Part shown: positions 12,780 to 25,002 of the stretch, piece after piece
Numbering within the stretch: the first letter of the stretch is position 1
Layout: each line of letters begins with the position of its first letter
From: Symsagittifera roscoffensis
Lineage: Eukaryota > Xenacoelomorpha > Acoela > Convolutidae
Length of the DNA: 64,000 nt
Direction of reading: 5' to 3'
Assembly (NCBI RefSeq): GCF_963678635.1
Contig: NC_087063.1
Coordinates: 29,278,599 to 29,342,598, forward strand
Notes under the pieces: model-generated
Databases searched by the model: none
Seen by the model: the letters and a program-made list of their open reading frames with translations, nothing else
What the model was told of the DNA's origin: nothing
Made by a program: the position numbers and the translations under genes

Positions 12780-13640
12780 TTTAGTTTAATTTTAAATATT
12801 CCAAAACTATCCATGCATTGTTGGCCTTCTCAGAAAAAATTGAACTTTTCGCGAGCCGATTCGCATTCTAAATTAACTTGAAGTACTTCAAACTTCTATC
12901 TCTTCAGTAACTGGCTCTTTGAATAAGATGAACTCAATTCAACTTCAAGGCTTGACTGTGTTTTTAACTGTTTTCTAAAGACTTGCATTTACAGATTCTT
13001 TTCAGCTTGCAGCAAACCAATTAAAACAGTTTCATCCATTCCTAAAAACTAATTTATTCCTAACCGATTCGCGTTATGAGTTAACTTGAAACATTAAGAT
13101 TCATCGCTTAAATAGCTTGCTTCGAAAACCTTGAGTTTTTTAAACCGATTCGCTCTCTGAAATCTGAAAGCTTGTTGGTCTGCTGAGAAAAACTTGAATT
13201 TTTCGCGAGCCGATTGGCCTTACGAAATAACCTGAAATAATTCCAACCACTATCTCTTGAATACCTGCACCTTTGAACAAGATGAACTCAATTCAATTTC
13301 AAAGCTTGATAGTATGTTCAATTGTTAATCAACGATTTATTTTCACATAATCATTTCAACTTGAAGCAAATCAATTAAAACATCAATGCTGCGAAAGTTC
13401 ATGCTTTGAAAATTAAATTTTTTGCTAACCGACTCGTGATATGAGTTAACTGAAAATATTTCAAAGATTCATCGCTTAAATAGGTTGCTTCGATTTTTTT
13501 TGAACCGATTCGCTCTCCTTTACGGTCTGGAAGTTTAATCGCTTGAGTACCTTGCTCAAAAAAGTTCTGATATTAGGAAGTTTCATTGCTTTAGTAACTT
13601 GCTTAGAAACCGCAGTAAATTGAACGTTTTGCAAACCGCT
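12780..13640. repeat. Degenerate tandem repeat, period about 350
   Basis: Phrases such as AAGATGAACTCAATTCAA (near 12,926 and 13,280), CGAGCCGATT and GAGTTAACT recur at about 350-base spacing, with many substitutions. The segments between also resemble one another (CTATCTCTT, CATCGCTTAAATAG). This looks like an old, decayed duplication without coding content. Confidence 0.45.
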
Positions 13641-15044
13641 TCTCTCTTCGTTGGAAATTTCAAGTTGTTTTGAGCGTTAATATTGCCAATCAAAACCAAA
13701 TTGAAATATTCTTATTATAATTGAAAGTCATGCTTGAATTTTAAGTTCGATCATTTGAAAGATCGCTTAAAAAGCTGTTTCAAGCAAAAATTTTGCTGAA
13801 AAAATCATCAGGAAACGTTCAAAATTTTTTCAAAAATCCTAATGTATACGATTTATTTTGAGTCTTGAATTTTTTGAGAAGATGTGAAACTTAAAGTGAA
13901 ATAGTCCAAAGTTTTTTATTGGTTAGCCTGCTTCAATAGAGATAACTTTTCTTCAATCAATTCAAGCTATCAGAAAATGCATTAAAACATGTTTCAAAGC
14001 TTCGTCTTTTCATAAATGTCTCCAAAAAACTGTAAATTTAAACGAACAAATTCGAGCTACGAACGAAATTGAAATAAATCATGGTTTCATCGGTTAAATG
14101 GCTTGCTTCGAAAAATATTATTTTCTTCAACTTATTCAAGCTATCTAGACGGCATGAAATGTTTCAAAGTTTCATTGCCTCATCGCCTGCTTCAAATAAA
14201 TTTTAACTTGAACGAGCCAAGCCAAGCTATCGCAACGGTTTAAATTTTTGAAAATAATTGTTTTCCTACGAATGTTATCGAGCTATTAAAGTCGGTCTAG
14301 ATACTATAGTTTTCTTTTTGCTGGCCAGTCAAAAGTCGAAACTTGATAACCAGATGCATTGAAGCTGTTTAAATCAACTGGAAATGAGTGAAGTTGTATC
14401 CTTTGAAAGGCTTGATTGAAATTTTCGGGAAACAAAAAATCAACATAAAAAGTTTTTGAATTGTCTTTAATTTTTTTTATACCAACCAGTCAAATCTGAT
14501 TTTATTTGTGAATGAATTCAAACTAACAAATGCAATTTGACTTTTTTCAAAATTTAACTAATTGAACAGCCAGCTTCAAGAAACGTAAATCTTTGCCAAT
14601 TATTTCAATTTGGTTAAGATTATTGTCTGTCTGCTTGTTTTTGTCGGCCTAGCTCCGCAGAAAGGCTCATTTGTGGCTGAAATTCGCATTTGTAGCATTC
14701 CGAAAGCTCCTTGTAAAAGTTCTAATTACGCAGGTAATATTGATCCGAGTATTCAGGGCTCGTGTTGCAAATTTTTATTTTTTTTGACAAAAACGATTTT
14801 TTGAAGGTTTTTTTTTGGTTTTTCTTTCGTTTCATTTTATTCATAGTCATTCATTTTTGCATCGCAAGTGGTCTGAAGCTCAGCCTAATGTCCCTATTAA
14901 TGCTTTGCTATATGCAAATTATATATATTTTTTGCTTACATAGTTTGTGGAAGACTTTTAAAAAAAATGCAAAAAATATGAAATATTTTTTGAAATCTTC
15001 ATTATCTTTAATAATACGAACGCTACTTCATAGAATTTAAAAAG

Positions 15045-15095
15045 CAGTCGGACATTCATGGCTTCCTTCGGCCTGATACGAGCTGTCTTGTTCAA
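15045..15095 (+). repeat. Degenerate 3' end of the dispersed GTCGGAAC/hairpin repeat
   Basis: AGCAGTCGGACATTCATGG followed by CTTCCTTCGGCCTGATACGAGCTGTCTTG matches the end seen at 38,028-38,073, with several changes. Confidence 0.45.
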
Positions 15096-15335
15096 TTCTG
15101 AGATAGTTGCACTGCTAACACATGCTACTTTATTTTAGGGCTTTCTTAAAGCATAAGATTAAAGAACTCTTGGGTCCAAATTTTTGTCTTGTTTTTTGAA
15201 ATCTTTGTCAATTTTAATCGACCAAATGTTTCAGTCTCTTAATATGCGAGAAGTTGTCTCCTCCTGAAACTCCCTTTTTCCCCACCCCAAATTCACTTAG
15301 TTGAATGTAACTTAGAATTCCACATTTTTTTTCAG

Positions 15336-15373
15336 GCCAAAGGGCAGGAAAGACTCTTGTTCACCGAGTTATA
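15336..15373 (+). CDS. Unidentified plus-strand gene, tentative exon A
   Basis: A 38-base open segment between a pyrimidine-rich TTTTTTTTCAG acceptor and a GTAAGT donor. It can join exon B in phase (one base carried over). It is too short to judge coding quality by itself, so it rests only on the splice sites. Confidence 0.35.
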
Positions 15374-15814
15374 GTAAGTAATCAATTCTTCTCTTCTGTT
15401 AAAACTTTCAAAAATGACAAAAAATTAGATGAAAAAAAATGACAAGACTCAGATGAAAGCTGGTTTTATCGTGTAATGGTCAAAACACAGGGTCGGTCGG
15501 CCAAAATGTCAACCACATCCTTCATACACCCCCTAACCACGCTGCTGATTGTAAATAAGATGGCCAGTTAAGCCAAAATTTTTTCCGAAGAATTTTACGC
15601 ATTGAGAACTGTTGAAACCTTATCATTTAAAAAACAGTACTGAAAATAACTCGAATTCCATTACTTTAGACGAATTTATGGAAAGTTTTGAATTTTATTT
15701 GATATTTTATTTGGCTACTGCAGAATGATATTAATCGGTCACTTGTAGCATCAAGATTTTTTCATTTTTTGGCTAAAAAAAATGAGTTTTCATGTTATTT
15801 TTGGGCGTTTTCAG

Positions 15815-16036
15815 TTCAACATCACGACAGCTCATTAGTGGAGGGAAGACTAATCATGCAGATGGTAGTTGCAGAGAGTTCGGCCAGAGCGAGACAGCTG
15901 CTCAACCTGCCGCCCCGCCCCTCGGCTGACAGGCCAATGGAAGAAGGGGACCAAGGGATGGGCGAGGGGCTGCTGCAGTGCAGTATACCTATACGCCCTG
16001 TGGGGGCGACTATCAGTCCTGCAAACGTAGGGCTAG
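15815..16036 (+). CDS. Unidentified plus-strand gene, exon B
   Basis: An open segment after GGGCGTTTTCAG, ending at an AG/GTGAGG donor with one base carried over. Codons read VEGRLIMQMVVAESSARARQ, then a Pro-rich PPRPSADRPMEEG stretch and SIPIRPVGATISPANVG. GC content is far above the flanking AT-rich intron and there is no stop. The carried G joins the GC at the start of exon C to make Gly, so the phases agree. Family not recognised. Confidence 0.75.
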
Positions 16037-16142
16037 GTGAGGACGAGAAAATATTCAAGTCCTATCTTTTTAAATATTTAAGCTGCGCTCTTTAATATTT
16101 AGTAACAATAGTTATGATGTCACTGTGTCTCATCGTTTATTG

Positions 16143-16637
16143 TTCGGACTTTCGAAGAAAACGGAATATTTATGCTCGGTGTGGCTTTTTTATTCAGTCA
16201 ATTTTCGCCGATCGAAATAATAGTTTTCAACGAACATTTTTAAAAGCACATCGAAGATATCGACTTTTTGAGTTCAAATGTAAAAAGATATTTCAGCTCT
16301 GATGTTTTTTGTAAAGTTCTGGGGTTCGAAAATTGCCAAATTGGTCCTGTTCTGGGCTAAATTATGCGCGCTTTGAAGAGGTTAATCATAATGCTGAGAG
16401 CGTAACGCGAATTGTTTATGCGTGGCGAATAATCCCGCACACTAAAAATCGTTCCAAATAGAATAGAGGCTAATTAATTGGTCGTATTAATTTTGTACGA
16501 CTAAAAATTTCACACTTTGATTTTGTCGAAAATTTATAGAATTTCAAAATTTAAAAAGATTTTCAAAAACTTATCGATATTAATTAAGGGATAGTCGGAA
16601 CATTCAGGGCTTTGCCCTGATATACGAGCAGTCTTGT
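16143..16637 (+). repeat. Dispersed repeat of about 500 bp with hairpin end
   Basis: Starts with GTTCGGACTTTCG, then GGAATATTTATGCTCGG(T)GTGG, and ends AGTCGGAACATTCAGGGC, GCCCTG hairpin, ATACGAGCAGTCTTGTTG. The start and end match the copy at 37,562-38,073. A second, truncated copy starts straight after it at 16,639 (TTCCGACTTTCG). Confidence 0.6.
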
Positions 16638-16949
16638 TGTTCCGACTTTCGTGAAGAAAGTAACGGAATATTTGTGCTCGGGGTGGTTTTTTTTCTTCAG
16701 ACAAATTTCGACTTTTTAACTAGCCGTTTTCGAAGAAGATTTTTGCACGCGAATATTTTCCATGAAAAAATAGGGCAGTAAAAAGGCTAAATAAGATGGG
16801 GTTGGAAAGCTCCAATGTTCTTAATTCACATCAGTTGTTAAAAATTGTTACCAAATAAAATGGGAAGGTTAAAAAACAAGCATTTTAAGCAGAAAATAGA
16901 CAAAGTACGAAAACAATAAATGAAATACAACGCTGGTCTAAAAATTTTT

Positions 16950-17030
16950 TGACCCTTGCGATTAGCAAGGATATTGCAATCCGGTACTAGGCTTTTTCCC
17001 GTAAATAACTTCGTTCACAGAATGGTCAAA
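16950..17030 (+). repeat. Short repeat: GATTAGCAAGG...CCCGTAAATAACTTCGTTCACAG type
   Basis: Shares the order ACCCTTGCGATTAGCAAG, ATTGCAATCCGGTACTAG, TTTTTCCCGTAAATAACTT, GTTCACAG with copies at about 3370, 18,540, 19,160 and, more loosely, the segment before the tRNA-like module in the 22-29 kb array. It appears to be the body of the same short interspersed family. Confidence 0.5.
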
Positions 17031-17650
17031 GTTATATTTGGTAATTTTTGGCTTAGTTCAAAATGAATTCAATTTTTTTGCGTCTGGAGGTAATTGGTCC
17101 ATATTGGTCTGGAGGTAACGAAACTTCAGAAATTTGTAATTTTACTATGTCTGATTTCGAGTTTTTTTAAAATTTTTTTCTTGTTTTTTTTTTAATTATC
17201 AAACATTTTCATTTTATTTTATATCGACTTAGTCAACTTATTTTGCATAATTTCGAGGGCAAAAAATATCCGTTTGAGATACATTTAATGTGTTTCAGTT
17301 TGGATGGGTCGTAAAAACTTTTAAATTTTACCAATTTTTCTTTACAACAGTTTTGTTTTCGGCTCAACAGGTTTTGATCCAAAGTTTGCCGCCTTTATTG
17401 CAGCTCGATAATTGATGTCCATTTTTAGGGGCTGTTTATGAACTTCATCCGATACAAATATGAAGTTTTTGTAGCTGTAATTTATCAACTTTTGTCAAGT
17501 TATTTTTCGAATATAGTTTTTCAGAATTGTTTTTTGACTTCAGTCTTTTTTTTCATTAATTATATTATAGCTCCGCTTCGCCTCTGTGTTCATTTTGGTA
17601 AATCTAGTTCTTTCTACATTTCCGATTTTTTTTCTATTTTTTTTGTTTTG

Positions 17651-17688
17651 TATCGCAAGTGGCGCGAAGCTCAGCTTCGCTCCGTGTT
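17651..17688 (+). repeat. Palindromic hairpin motif
   Basis: TATCGCAAGTGGCGCGAAGC followed by TCAGCTTCGCTCCGTG. The core GCGAAGCTCAGCTTCGC can fold into a 7-bp stem with a 3-base loop. It lies only about 45 bases upstream of the acceptor of exon C. Confidence 0.6.
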
Positions 17689-17734
17689 TTTTAAATTCAA
17701 ACATGAAATATGCACATCAAGTTTGCCCACTTAG

Positions 17735-17877
17735 GCGTGGGAGGAGTGTGGAATTTTGCCCACTTGAGGCTGAGACGACTGTGGCTGGGGGCGAAGAAGG
17801 ACAAGGAGAAGAGACTCTTCGTGCGTGTGCAACTCATTCGACTCAAAGACGAAACAGACAAGTTCCAGGTGGTCGAT
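17735..17877 (+). CDS. Unidentified plus-strand gene, exon C
   Basis: 143 bases after a CCCACTTAG acceptor, ending at a GTGAGT donor in phase 0. It encodes VGGVWNFAHLRLRRLWLG, then KKDKEKRLFVRVQLIRLKDE and FQVVD: a basic stretch followed by alternating hydrophobic residues that look like beta strands. Both junction phases fit exons B and D. Confidence 0.8.
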
Positions 17878-18539
17878 GTGAGTATTGCTAGTGCTGCAAA
17901 TAAAATGAACAAACATATTGCTATCCTAAATTGCTATCTTAAAACATATTGTTCAAAATAAGACCCTTTTTCAGAAGTTTTTGTTTGTTTGCTATTTTAC
18001 TTTTTATTAATCGACAGCATCTTTTAGGACAAACGTAGCGCCTAAATGATGATACTATGCATGCTGTCGCGACATGACATGGCTGTTTTTTTCTTCAATT
18101 GATAAGCTTTTAGAGCTGGTCTTTTATTGTTAATGTCTTTTTCAGAGAACCCCCAAAAATTCCAACATCTTTCAAACGAGGTCTGAGTCGAGACAACAGT
18201 TCTCGTTTATCTTTTTAATACCTTCCTCCAAAAATCGGAAGTATGCGTCGTTGCTGGTCAGCGTGTCAGAAAAAAATGGAATGATTTCCGTGAGATTCTC
18301 CATGATATTTAACAGATGCTCTGCAAAAAATTTTGAAAAAAGTCACGAATGAAAAGCTCAAAGTTAAATTGTTTTTCAGCATAATATGGTGTTTCTGCTC
18401 TTTCCTGTCCAGAAGATCTAGCATCAGAACTTATCACTCTCAGACCCGCGATTGATTCAGTCGTTCAATTTTATCTCAGCCAATTGTCATTAAAATGACG
18501 AACAACTTTTTTAATCTGGGTATTTCAAACCTGATCTTT

Positions 18540-18760
18540 TTACCCTTACAATCAGAAGGGGTGTTGCTATCGGGTACACGACTTTTTTCTTGCCGTAAGC
18601 AACTTTGTTCACTAGCTTTCCCACGTGACAGTAACACGTGTTTCAACTTGTGTCATGATAAACTTCAAATCAATGAGCTATTCGGCACATCTGACGTACA
18701 GATAACACAGATATTTGAGACGAGAAAGGCTTGAGGTTTGAATCCGGCCGGGAACTATTT
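18540..18760 (+). repeat. Short repeat with degenerate tRNA-like module
   Basis: A TACCCTTACAATCAGAAGGG and CCGTAAGCAACTTTGTTCAC body is followed by a weak tRNA-like part with a B-box-like GGTTTGAATCCGGCCGGGA. The order is the same as in the other members: body, then tRNA-like part. Confidence 0.45.
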
Positions 18761-19160
18761 TCTTGCAAACTAGAAGTTTTCTGCTTTTTCGGAATATCAT
18801 CCGTCTGTTCGTTTTTTTTTGTCTGCTTAGTTCCCGTACCACAGCCTCGTTTTTAAGTTGAGCTTTATTCTAATTTTCCAGATGCCATTTTCAATCTCCA
18901 TTGGTAGAGGTAATTGAACTATAAAATACTTATTAATTTCATGCAAGGTCGGTAATAAGCACAGAATTATTACAAATGCGATTATTATGCTCGCGATTAA
19001 CAAGCGTAATCAATTCCGAACATAGACTTCTTCTTGTAAACAACTTGTCCTGTAATTAAGTTATCCAACAAAAACAATTGAATTATTTTCTCAAATCAAC
19101 ACATTCATCAACTAACAGACATTATTTGATGAAGATATCCCCGTTCTTTTTAATTAGCTT

Positions 19161-19235
19161 TTACCCTTGCAATAAGCAAGCGAATTGCAGTCGGATACTA
19201 GAATTTTCTCCCGTAAATAACTTTGTTCACAGAAT
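19161..19235 (+). repeat. Short repeat body (CCCGTAAATAACTTTGTTCACAG type)
   Basis: TACCCTTGCAATAAGCAAGC, ATTGCAGTCGGATACTAG and CCCGTAAATAACTTTGTTCA match the copy near 16,950 and 3370. Confidence 0.5.
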
Positions 19236-19938
19236 TGAATTTGAATTTTTTTTTTGGGATTCGTGGTTTTCGGCCTAGTTTCCGTCGGTTCATTTTCCAT
19301 TTTTTTTATCTGGTACTAATTTTTATCGCCCTACTTTGCAAAGCATGGAGTTTTTTTGGTGTTAAATACATTGTTTTTACTATAATTGCAAGTTCTGTAA
19401 TTTGTCATTGTACCGAGTCTGATTTTGAATTTGTTTTTCTTTTTTTTTAAATATATAAGCAGATTATAATTACAGCATAGTCAACGTAATTTCGAGGGCA
19501 AACTTTGTTCATAAAGGATTATGTGCTTGAGTATGGATGGGTCGTAAAAAGTTTTAAAACTTCATGAAGTTTTGTTTTCGACTCAACAGGTTTCAACCCA
19601 AAATTAGTCGCTTTTGTTGCCGCTCCATGAATGATTTCGGATTGTTTTTAAGGCTGTTTAAGAACGTCATTTGATCTAAGCATGAAGTTTTTGTAGCCGT
19701 TTTTTTCTCCAACTTCTTCAATTTTTATTTTATTGTAGCGCAATGTTCAGCGCAATTTGAAGTCTTTAAGCTAGTTCAATACTGGCTGTTGTTTTCTGCC
19801 AGAGGTTTTTCATCAAAATGAGGTTCAGTTTGAGACAAACAATTGAAGATTTACAATTGAAGACAAACAATTGAATGTTAAATTTCGGGTGTTGTTTTTT
19901 TGGCATTTTGTAATTTTTTAAGAGTCGGTGGCTTTAGG

Positions 19939-19972
19939 TATCGCAAGTGGTGCGAAGCTCAGCTTCACCTCT
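19939..19972 (+). repeat. Palindromic hairpin motif
   Basis: TATCGCAAGTGGTGCGAAGC then TCAGCTTCACCTCT. One arm carries a mismatch relative to the copy at 17,651. Confidence 0.55.
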
Positions 19973-20967
19973 ATCTTATTTTTTTCCACAATGTCATTAA
20001 TGACCGCAATTTCATTGTATATATTTATTAGGATAAATTTTCCTTCCCCATTTTTTTCTTTCTTTCTGTCTGTCTTTCTTTTAGCGAGGCAAGTCATCGG
20101 GTATAAAATGAAACAACAAACGCTGACGAAAAATGCAAAATGTCGAAAAAACTATATCTATCATAATTTTCGTTTTTCATGTGCGCAATTGAATGTTAAA
20201 TAAGCCTCGCAACGAAGATTTACGTAGCGGTGACAAAAACTGAAGTTTTAGCTGACATCCGATTAGAAACAAAAACGAGATTTAACATTTCAACAAATTG
20301 GAGTTGGTAAATTTACAGCCAACGTGTCTCATTTTTCGAATATAACTGGAAATGCAGACATGCTCAAACTTTTCCTCTTGATTGACAAAAGTACGAAAGT
20401 ACAGGTTGGAAGATAACTAAAATCGCCAGTTGAGAGTAGTATGCAGAATGAGTAACTTTGTCTGATGAATTTTAGTTACATTGGCTAAATGTATATGAAG
20501 CTTGACATACGAGCTATTGAGATTGAAAATGTCTCTGAGATGTTGATGTGCGGCATTAAGACTCTATAGATCGTAGGATTGGTTCCGATTACTTGTTGTT
20601 TTTGTTTGATACGCTCAAAAGTTTCAAATCAGTAGTAATGTATTTTATTTCTGGCGCATTTTTTTTGTGTATTTATGGCTTGTTTCTTTAGACGGATCAA
20701 GTGTAACTCAGATTCGCCTCTCTGTATGAAATTGGTCAAATCAGATTAATTTTCCTCAAGTACATTATCAAAACGTAGATTTTTCTGTGAAACAATACGG
20801 CTAACGATACTTATGAAAGCAAAAAAGATGTTGAAGTTGCGTGGAATACGAGCCTGATATTATCGATCTCTGTCAGTCTAAGCTTTAGGTCATTCTATTC
20901 GAATAGGTGGTGCAAAGAAATGAACGAAAAAAGTCAATGATTTGTTTATTTTTTAAATTTTGTTCAG

Positions 20968-21084
20968 GAGGCGCTACGAGTTGGAGTGGGAGCGGAGTGG
21001 TGTGGCCAATACATTAGTCCTTCGTTCACAGTGCCCAAGCACGCGAAGGGGGAACTCCTTTTACCCCTGGAGGACCTTGTCACG
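20968..21084 (+). CDS. Unidentified plus-strand gene, exon D
   Basis: 117 bases (39 codons) after TTTTGTTCAG, ending at a G/GTAACA donor, phase 0 on both sides. It encodes EALRVGVGAEWCGQYISPSF and a following LLLPLEDLV. No stop in frame, GC-rich against AT-rich flanks. Confidence 0.8.
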
Positions 21085-22091
21085 GTAACACATCAAAACT
21101 AGCATCGACAGCTCATTAAATTGTTCAGTATATTTGAGTCAGGTAGCAGTTTGTCATAGATTAAGCATTATACCGTTTTTTATTGTAATATCTTATATGT
21201 TATTATAATCATCTTCGATTTATAACGCATTTTGCATGGAATTGTTTGTGATGTTTACAGGTGCGCTTCGGAAGCAACCACTTGCAGCACTTGTTTCTAC
21301 TCTTCTCGATTTATAAAGGCTAGTTAAGTTCAATTAAAACAATGGTTTCTGTGCAGAACACCATGTTTTCCCTCAACCCATCTTCCTATTTTATGACAGT
21401 TCATCCTGCTCAGAATGCTATTATCTTCTGACAGACATGAACCCAAGCAGCCAATCAGAGACTCTGAAAACTCAATAGTTCATTAGTATTAAATAGGAAA
21501 TAATATATAGATACCATCCATGTTAATGAGTAACTTGAACGACAGTTCAATCAGATTCACAGAAAAACTGTTTTCTAACACGATCAAATTAACAAATTGT
21601 CAAAAAACTATTCAAAATATAGCTAGCTGTAAGGAAGATTCTTTGCTGCTTATTAAATAAACTCAAGAAGCAAACATCGCAGTGGTCTGCTAAGCAATGA
21701 GATATGGTTGACCTGCGTAGACATCGATTAATAGAAGTATAATAATAGCATTAATAATAGCACGTATGACATCCTCAAAAATCAAAGTACAATTAATTTA
21801 CTTAAGAATTATTCTTTCCCCTTTGAAATACAACATGTTTGAATCTGCTGAGTAAAACTCCTGCCCTGAATCTCTTAGCTTGATAGATGAAGTTTATGCC
21901 CCTGAGTTTGGTATTGTTGTTTTTTTTTTGGAACAAATATAGCGCGTATTTGTGGCAAAGGTGCCTTTAGAAAAACTTTGCTGGTAGTCGACGGAAACAT
22001 ATAACGTAAAATAGAACTAAAGGATACCGAATGCTTGAAAGCGGGGGCATCCGTCTCTTCTTAATCAGGATCTTGTTTAGAGAATCACCAG

Positions 22092-22238
22092 CAGCAGGAT
22101 TCGGTGGGCGGTGGTGGCGTGGGGGCAGTGGTGCCTGAGTTTGAGCTATTTCTGCCACTTAGTAACAGACTGTGTGCGGAAAACCTTGATGGACGCACCG
22201 CACGACGTTCGCAGACCAACCTGGCGCTTCAGGCTTAT
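22092..22238 (+). CDS. Unidentified plus-strand gene, exon E
   Basis: Best reading is 49 codons from a CACCAG acceptor to a T/GTAAGG donor, phase 0 on both sides as exons D and F require. It encodes a Gly-rich start and then VVPEFELFLPLSNRLCAENL and a Gln- and Asn-containing end. An acceptor 12 bases upstream (TTTAG) would put the exon in another frame that is also open, so the exact 5' boundary is less sure than for other exons. Confidence 0.65.
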
Positions 22239-22914
22239 GTAAGGTCAAATTCATGAAAAACGAAAGTGATATATGATATGCTGTGTTACTACCTTTTGTC
22301 AGGAAGTTTCAGCACCCTCCAGAAAAAGTGATTTGTAAAGTTCATTTTCAAATTTGAGAATTTTGAGTTTTGTTTGGTTCTTTTTCAAATTCTTTTTTAC
22401 TTTCAGTTTTGAAAGAGCTGTTCAAATTGCCTGAATACAATTTTATGGTGTATAGTTGCTTGAGAAATGTATTTTTTTAAATCAGTTTTTCAGCAAATTT
22501 AATTAATTGTTAAAGAGCTCTTTTGGGAAGATAATCAAAATTTCCAAAAGAAAATTGTTATTTTTCTTCAGTTTTTGATTTACTTCTGATGTTTGTAATA
22601 TACAGAGTTTGACTTCCTCTCTTTTTTGTTGTTTTTTTTTCGATTAAAAACTTTATTCTGCCTAAATGATTTCGGCCTATATTTTCGAGGAAGGAGACTC
22701 GGAAGTTTTTGATTAGTTTTTTTTGGCTGGAACGATTTCTGCTCAGGTTCTATAGTTTTTTTTCCCGCTTGTTAAGTTTTCTTTCAATGCTGATTTCATA
22801 TTTTTATCTTGGCATTTTTTCCCCTCAAATTTAGCTCTATTCAGATAATCTAGTTTTTTCGGCAGCTTTAAATTTTTCTTTTGAAAAAGGTTTTCTATTT
22901 TTTCTCGATTGTAT

Positions 22915-22947
22915 CTCGCAAGTGCGAAGCTCAGCTTAGCCTCTGTG
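22915..22947 (+). repeat. Palindromic motif inside array unit 1
   Basis: ATCTCGCAAGTGCGAAGCTC then AGCTTAGCCTCTGTG. Repeated at the same place in units 2-5 (24,366; 25,824; 27,283; degenerate at 28,738). The right arm has lost its GCTTCGC symmetry. Confidence 0.6.
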
Positions 22948-23463
22948 TTAAACCTTGATTTTATTGAAAAGAAAAACGAAACATTTTTTTTTCAATATTG
23001 AATTAATTGCTACTGACTGAAAATAAAAGCTCATATCAAATCTTTCAAACACAATTTAAATTGAATATCCGTATAGCATGTCTCAAGTTCTGCTTGTTAG
23101 CTAGTCTTATAGTTTCCTGCCACACTTGCTAGTAAAATAGATTGTACTTCCGGAAGCTGTTATCAGTCGCAGTCATGTTGGTCCAAAAAGTACCTTTTTC
23201 TGCATACCGTGGTCGAAAATCAAGTGTTAATCAGTTACAAGAATTTACATTTATTAAGTTCATTTGATTTTTAAGGTTCACTTTGAAATTTGAGAAGTTT
23301 GATTTTTGCATTTTTCTTTTTCAAATTCTTTTACCAATTGCATTTGTGAAGCAAATTACCGCTCTATAACTAGACTTTTCCCGCAAACAACCTTGTCCAC
23401 AGGACTCATCTGGACGTATGAACTCATCTCTTCCTGTTTCATAATATATTCAGCTTTCTTAGC

Positions 23464-23549
23464 GTTCCTGGCTAATTTAGCCTAGGGGTAACGAATATGC
23501 CTGGCAGGGCAAATGTCCCCGGTTCGAGTCTGACCAGGACCTGTTTTTT
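23464..23549 (+). repeat. tRNA-like module with A box, B box and T run, array unit 1
   Basis: A possible acceptor stem pairs GTTCCTGG with CCAGGACC (7 of 8). TTAGCCTAGGGGTAACG is A-box-like and CCGGTTCGAGTCTGACC contains a good B box. A run of seven T follows at once, as at a Pol III stop. Near-identical copies lie at 24,916-24,994, 26,370-26,449, 27,837-27,916 and 29,301-29,380. The D and anticodon arms pair poorly, so I read it as a SINE module and not a working tRNA. Confidence 0.6.
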
Positions 23550-24915
23550 TTAAATCGGAAGTATTCTGTTTCCAAAAAAATTGTCGGCCAATTATTTGTC
23601 TGCTTATCTGTTGTCGGCTTAGTTGTCACATCTTGAAGTTGTTTTTTACGCGCATTTTTAATGGTGTTTGTAGTGCTTGATTTACGCCTAAATTTTGTAA
23701 TTTTACTTGCCTTGACTTCATATTTCCTTTGAAATTAGTTTCCTTTTGTCAGGAAGTTTTAGCACCCTCCAGAAAAAGTGATTTGTAAAGTTCATTTTCA
23801 AATTTGAGAATTTAGAGTTTTGTTTGGTTCTTTTTCAAATTCTTTTTTACTTTCAGTTTTAAAAGAGCTGTTCAAATTGCTTGAATACAATTTTATGGTG
23901 TATAGTTGCTTGAGAAATGTATTTTTTTTAAATCAGTTTTTTAGCAAATTTAATTATTGTTAAAGAGCTCTTTTGGGAAGATAATCAAAATTTCCAAAAG
24001 AAAATTGTTATTTTTCTTCAGTTTTTGATTTACTTCTGATGTTTGTAATATACAGAGTTTGACTTCCTCTCTTTTTTTGTTGATTTTTTTTCGATTAAAA
24101 ACTTTATTCTGCCTAAATGATTTCGGCCTATATTTTCGAGGAAGGAGACTCGGAAATTTTTGATTAGTTTTTTTTGGCTGGAACGATTTCTGCTCAGGTT
24201 CTATAGTTTTTTTTCCCGCTTGTTAAGTTTTCTTTCAATGCTGATTTCATATTCTTATCTTGGCATGTTTTTTTTCCTCAAATTTAGCTCTATTCAGATA
24301 ATCTAGTTTTTTCGGCAGCTTTAAATTTTTCTTTTGAAAAAGGTTTTCTATTTTTTCTCGATTGTATCTCGCAAGTGCGAAGCTCAGCTTAGCCTCTGTG
24401 TTAAACCTTGATTTTATTGAAAAGAAAAACGAGACATTTTTTTTCAATATTGAATTAATTGCTACTGACTGAAAATAAAAGCTCATATCAAATCTTTCAA
24501 ACACAATTTAAATTGAATATCCGTATAGCACAGTCTCAAGTTCTGCTTGTTAGCTAGTCTTATAGTTTCCTGCCACACTTGCTAGTAAAATAGATTGTAC
24601 TTCCGGAAGCTGTTATCAGTCGCAGTCATGTTGGTCCAAAAAGTACCTTTTTCTGCATACCGTGGTCGAAAATCAAGTGTTAATCAGTTACAAGAATTTA
24701 CATTTATTAAGTTCATTTGATTTTTAAGGTTCATTTTGAAATTTGAGAAGTTTGATTTTTGCATTTTTTTTTTCAAATTCTTTTACCAATTGCATTTGTG
24801 AAGCAAATTACCGCTCTATAACTAGACTTTTCCCGCAAACAACCTTGTCCACAGGACTCATCTGGACGTATGAACTCATCTCTTCCTGTTTCATAATATA
24901 TTCAGCTTTCTTAGC

Positions 24916-25002
24916 GTTCCTGGCTAATTTAGCCTAGGGGTAACGAATATGCCTGGCAGGGCAAATGTCCCCGGTTCGAGTCTGACCAGGACCTGTTTTT
25001 TT
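24916..25002 (+). repeat. tRNA-like module, array unit 2
   Basis: Same A-box, B-box and T-run arrangement as in unit 1, with TAGCCTAGGGG intact. Confidence 0.6.

Larger units (their letters stand above)
8479..15335. other. Non-coding stretch between the two genes
   Basis: No exon found. The sulfotransferase promoter must lie just above 8479, but I see no clear TATA or initiator. Degenerate tandem similarity occurs at 12.8-13.6 kb, and a short-repeat piece with GTCGGCCTAGCTCCGCAG lies at about 14.64 kb. Undetected 5' exons of the plus-strand gene may lie here. Confidence 0.5.
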
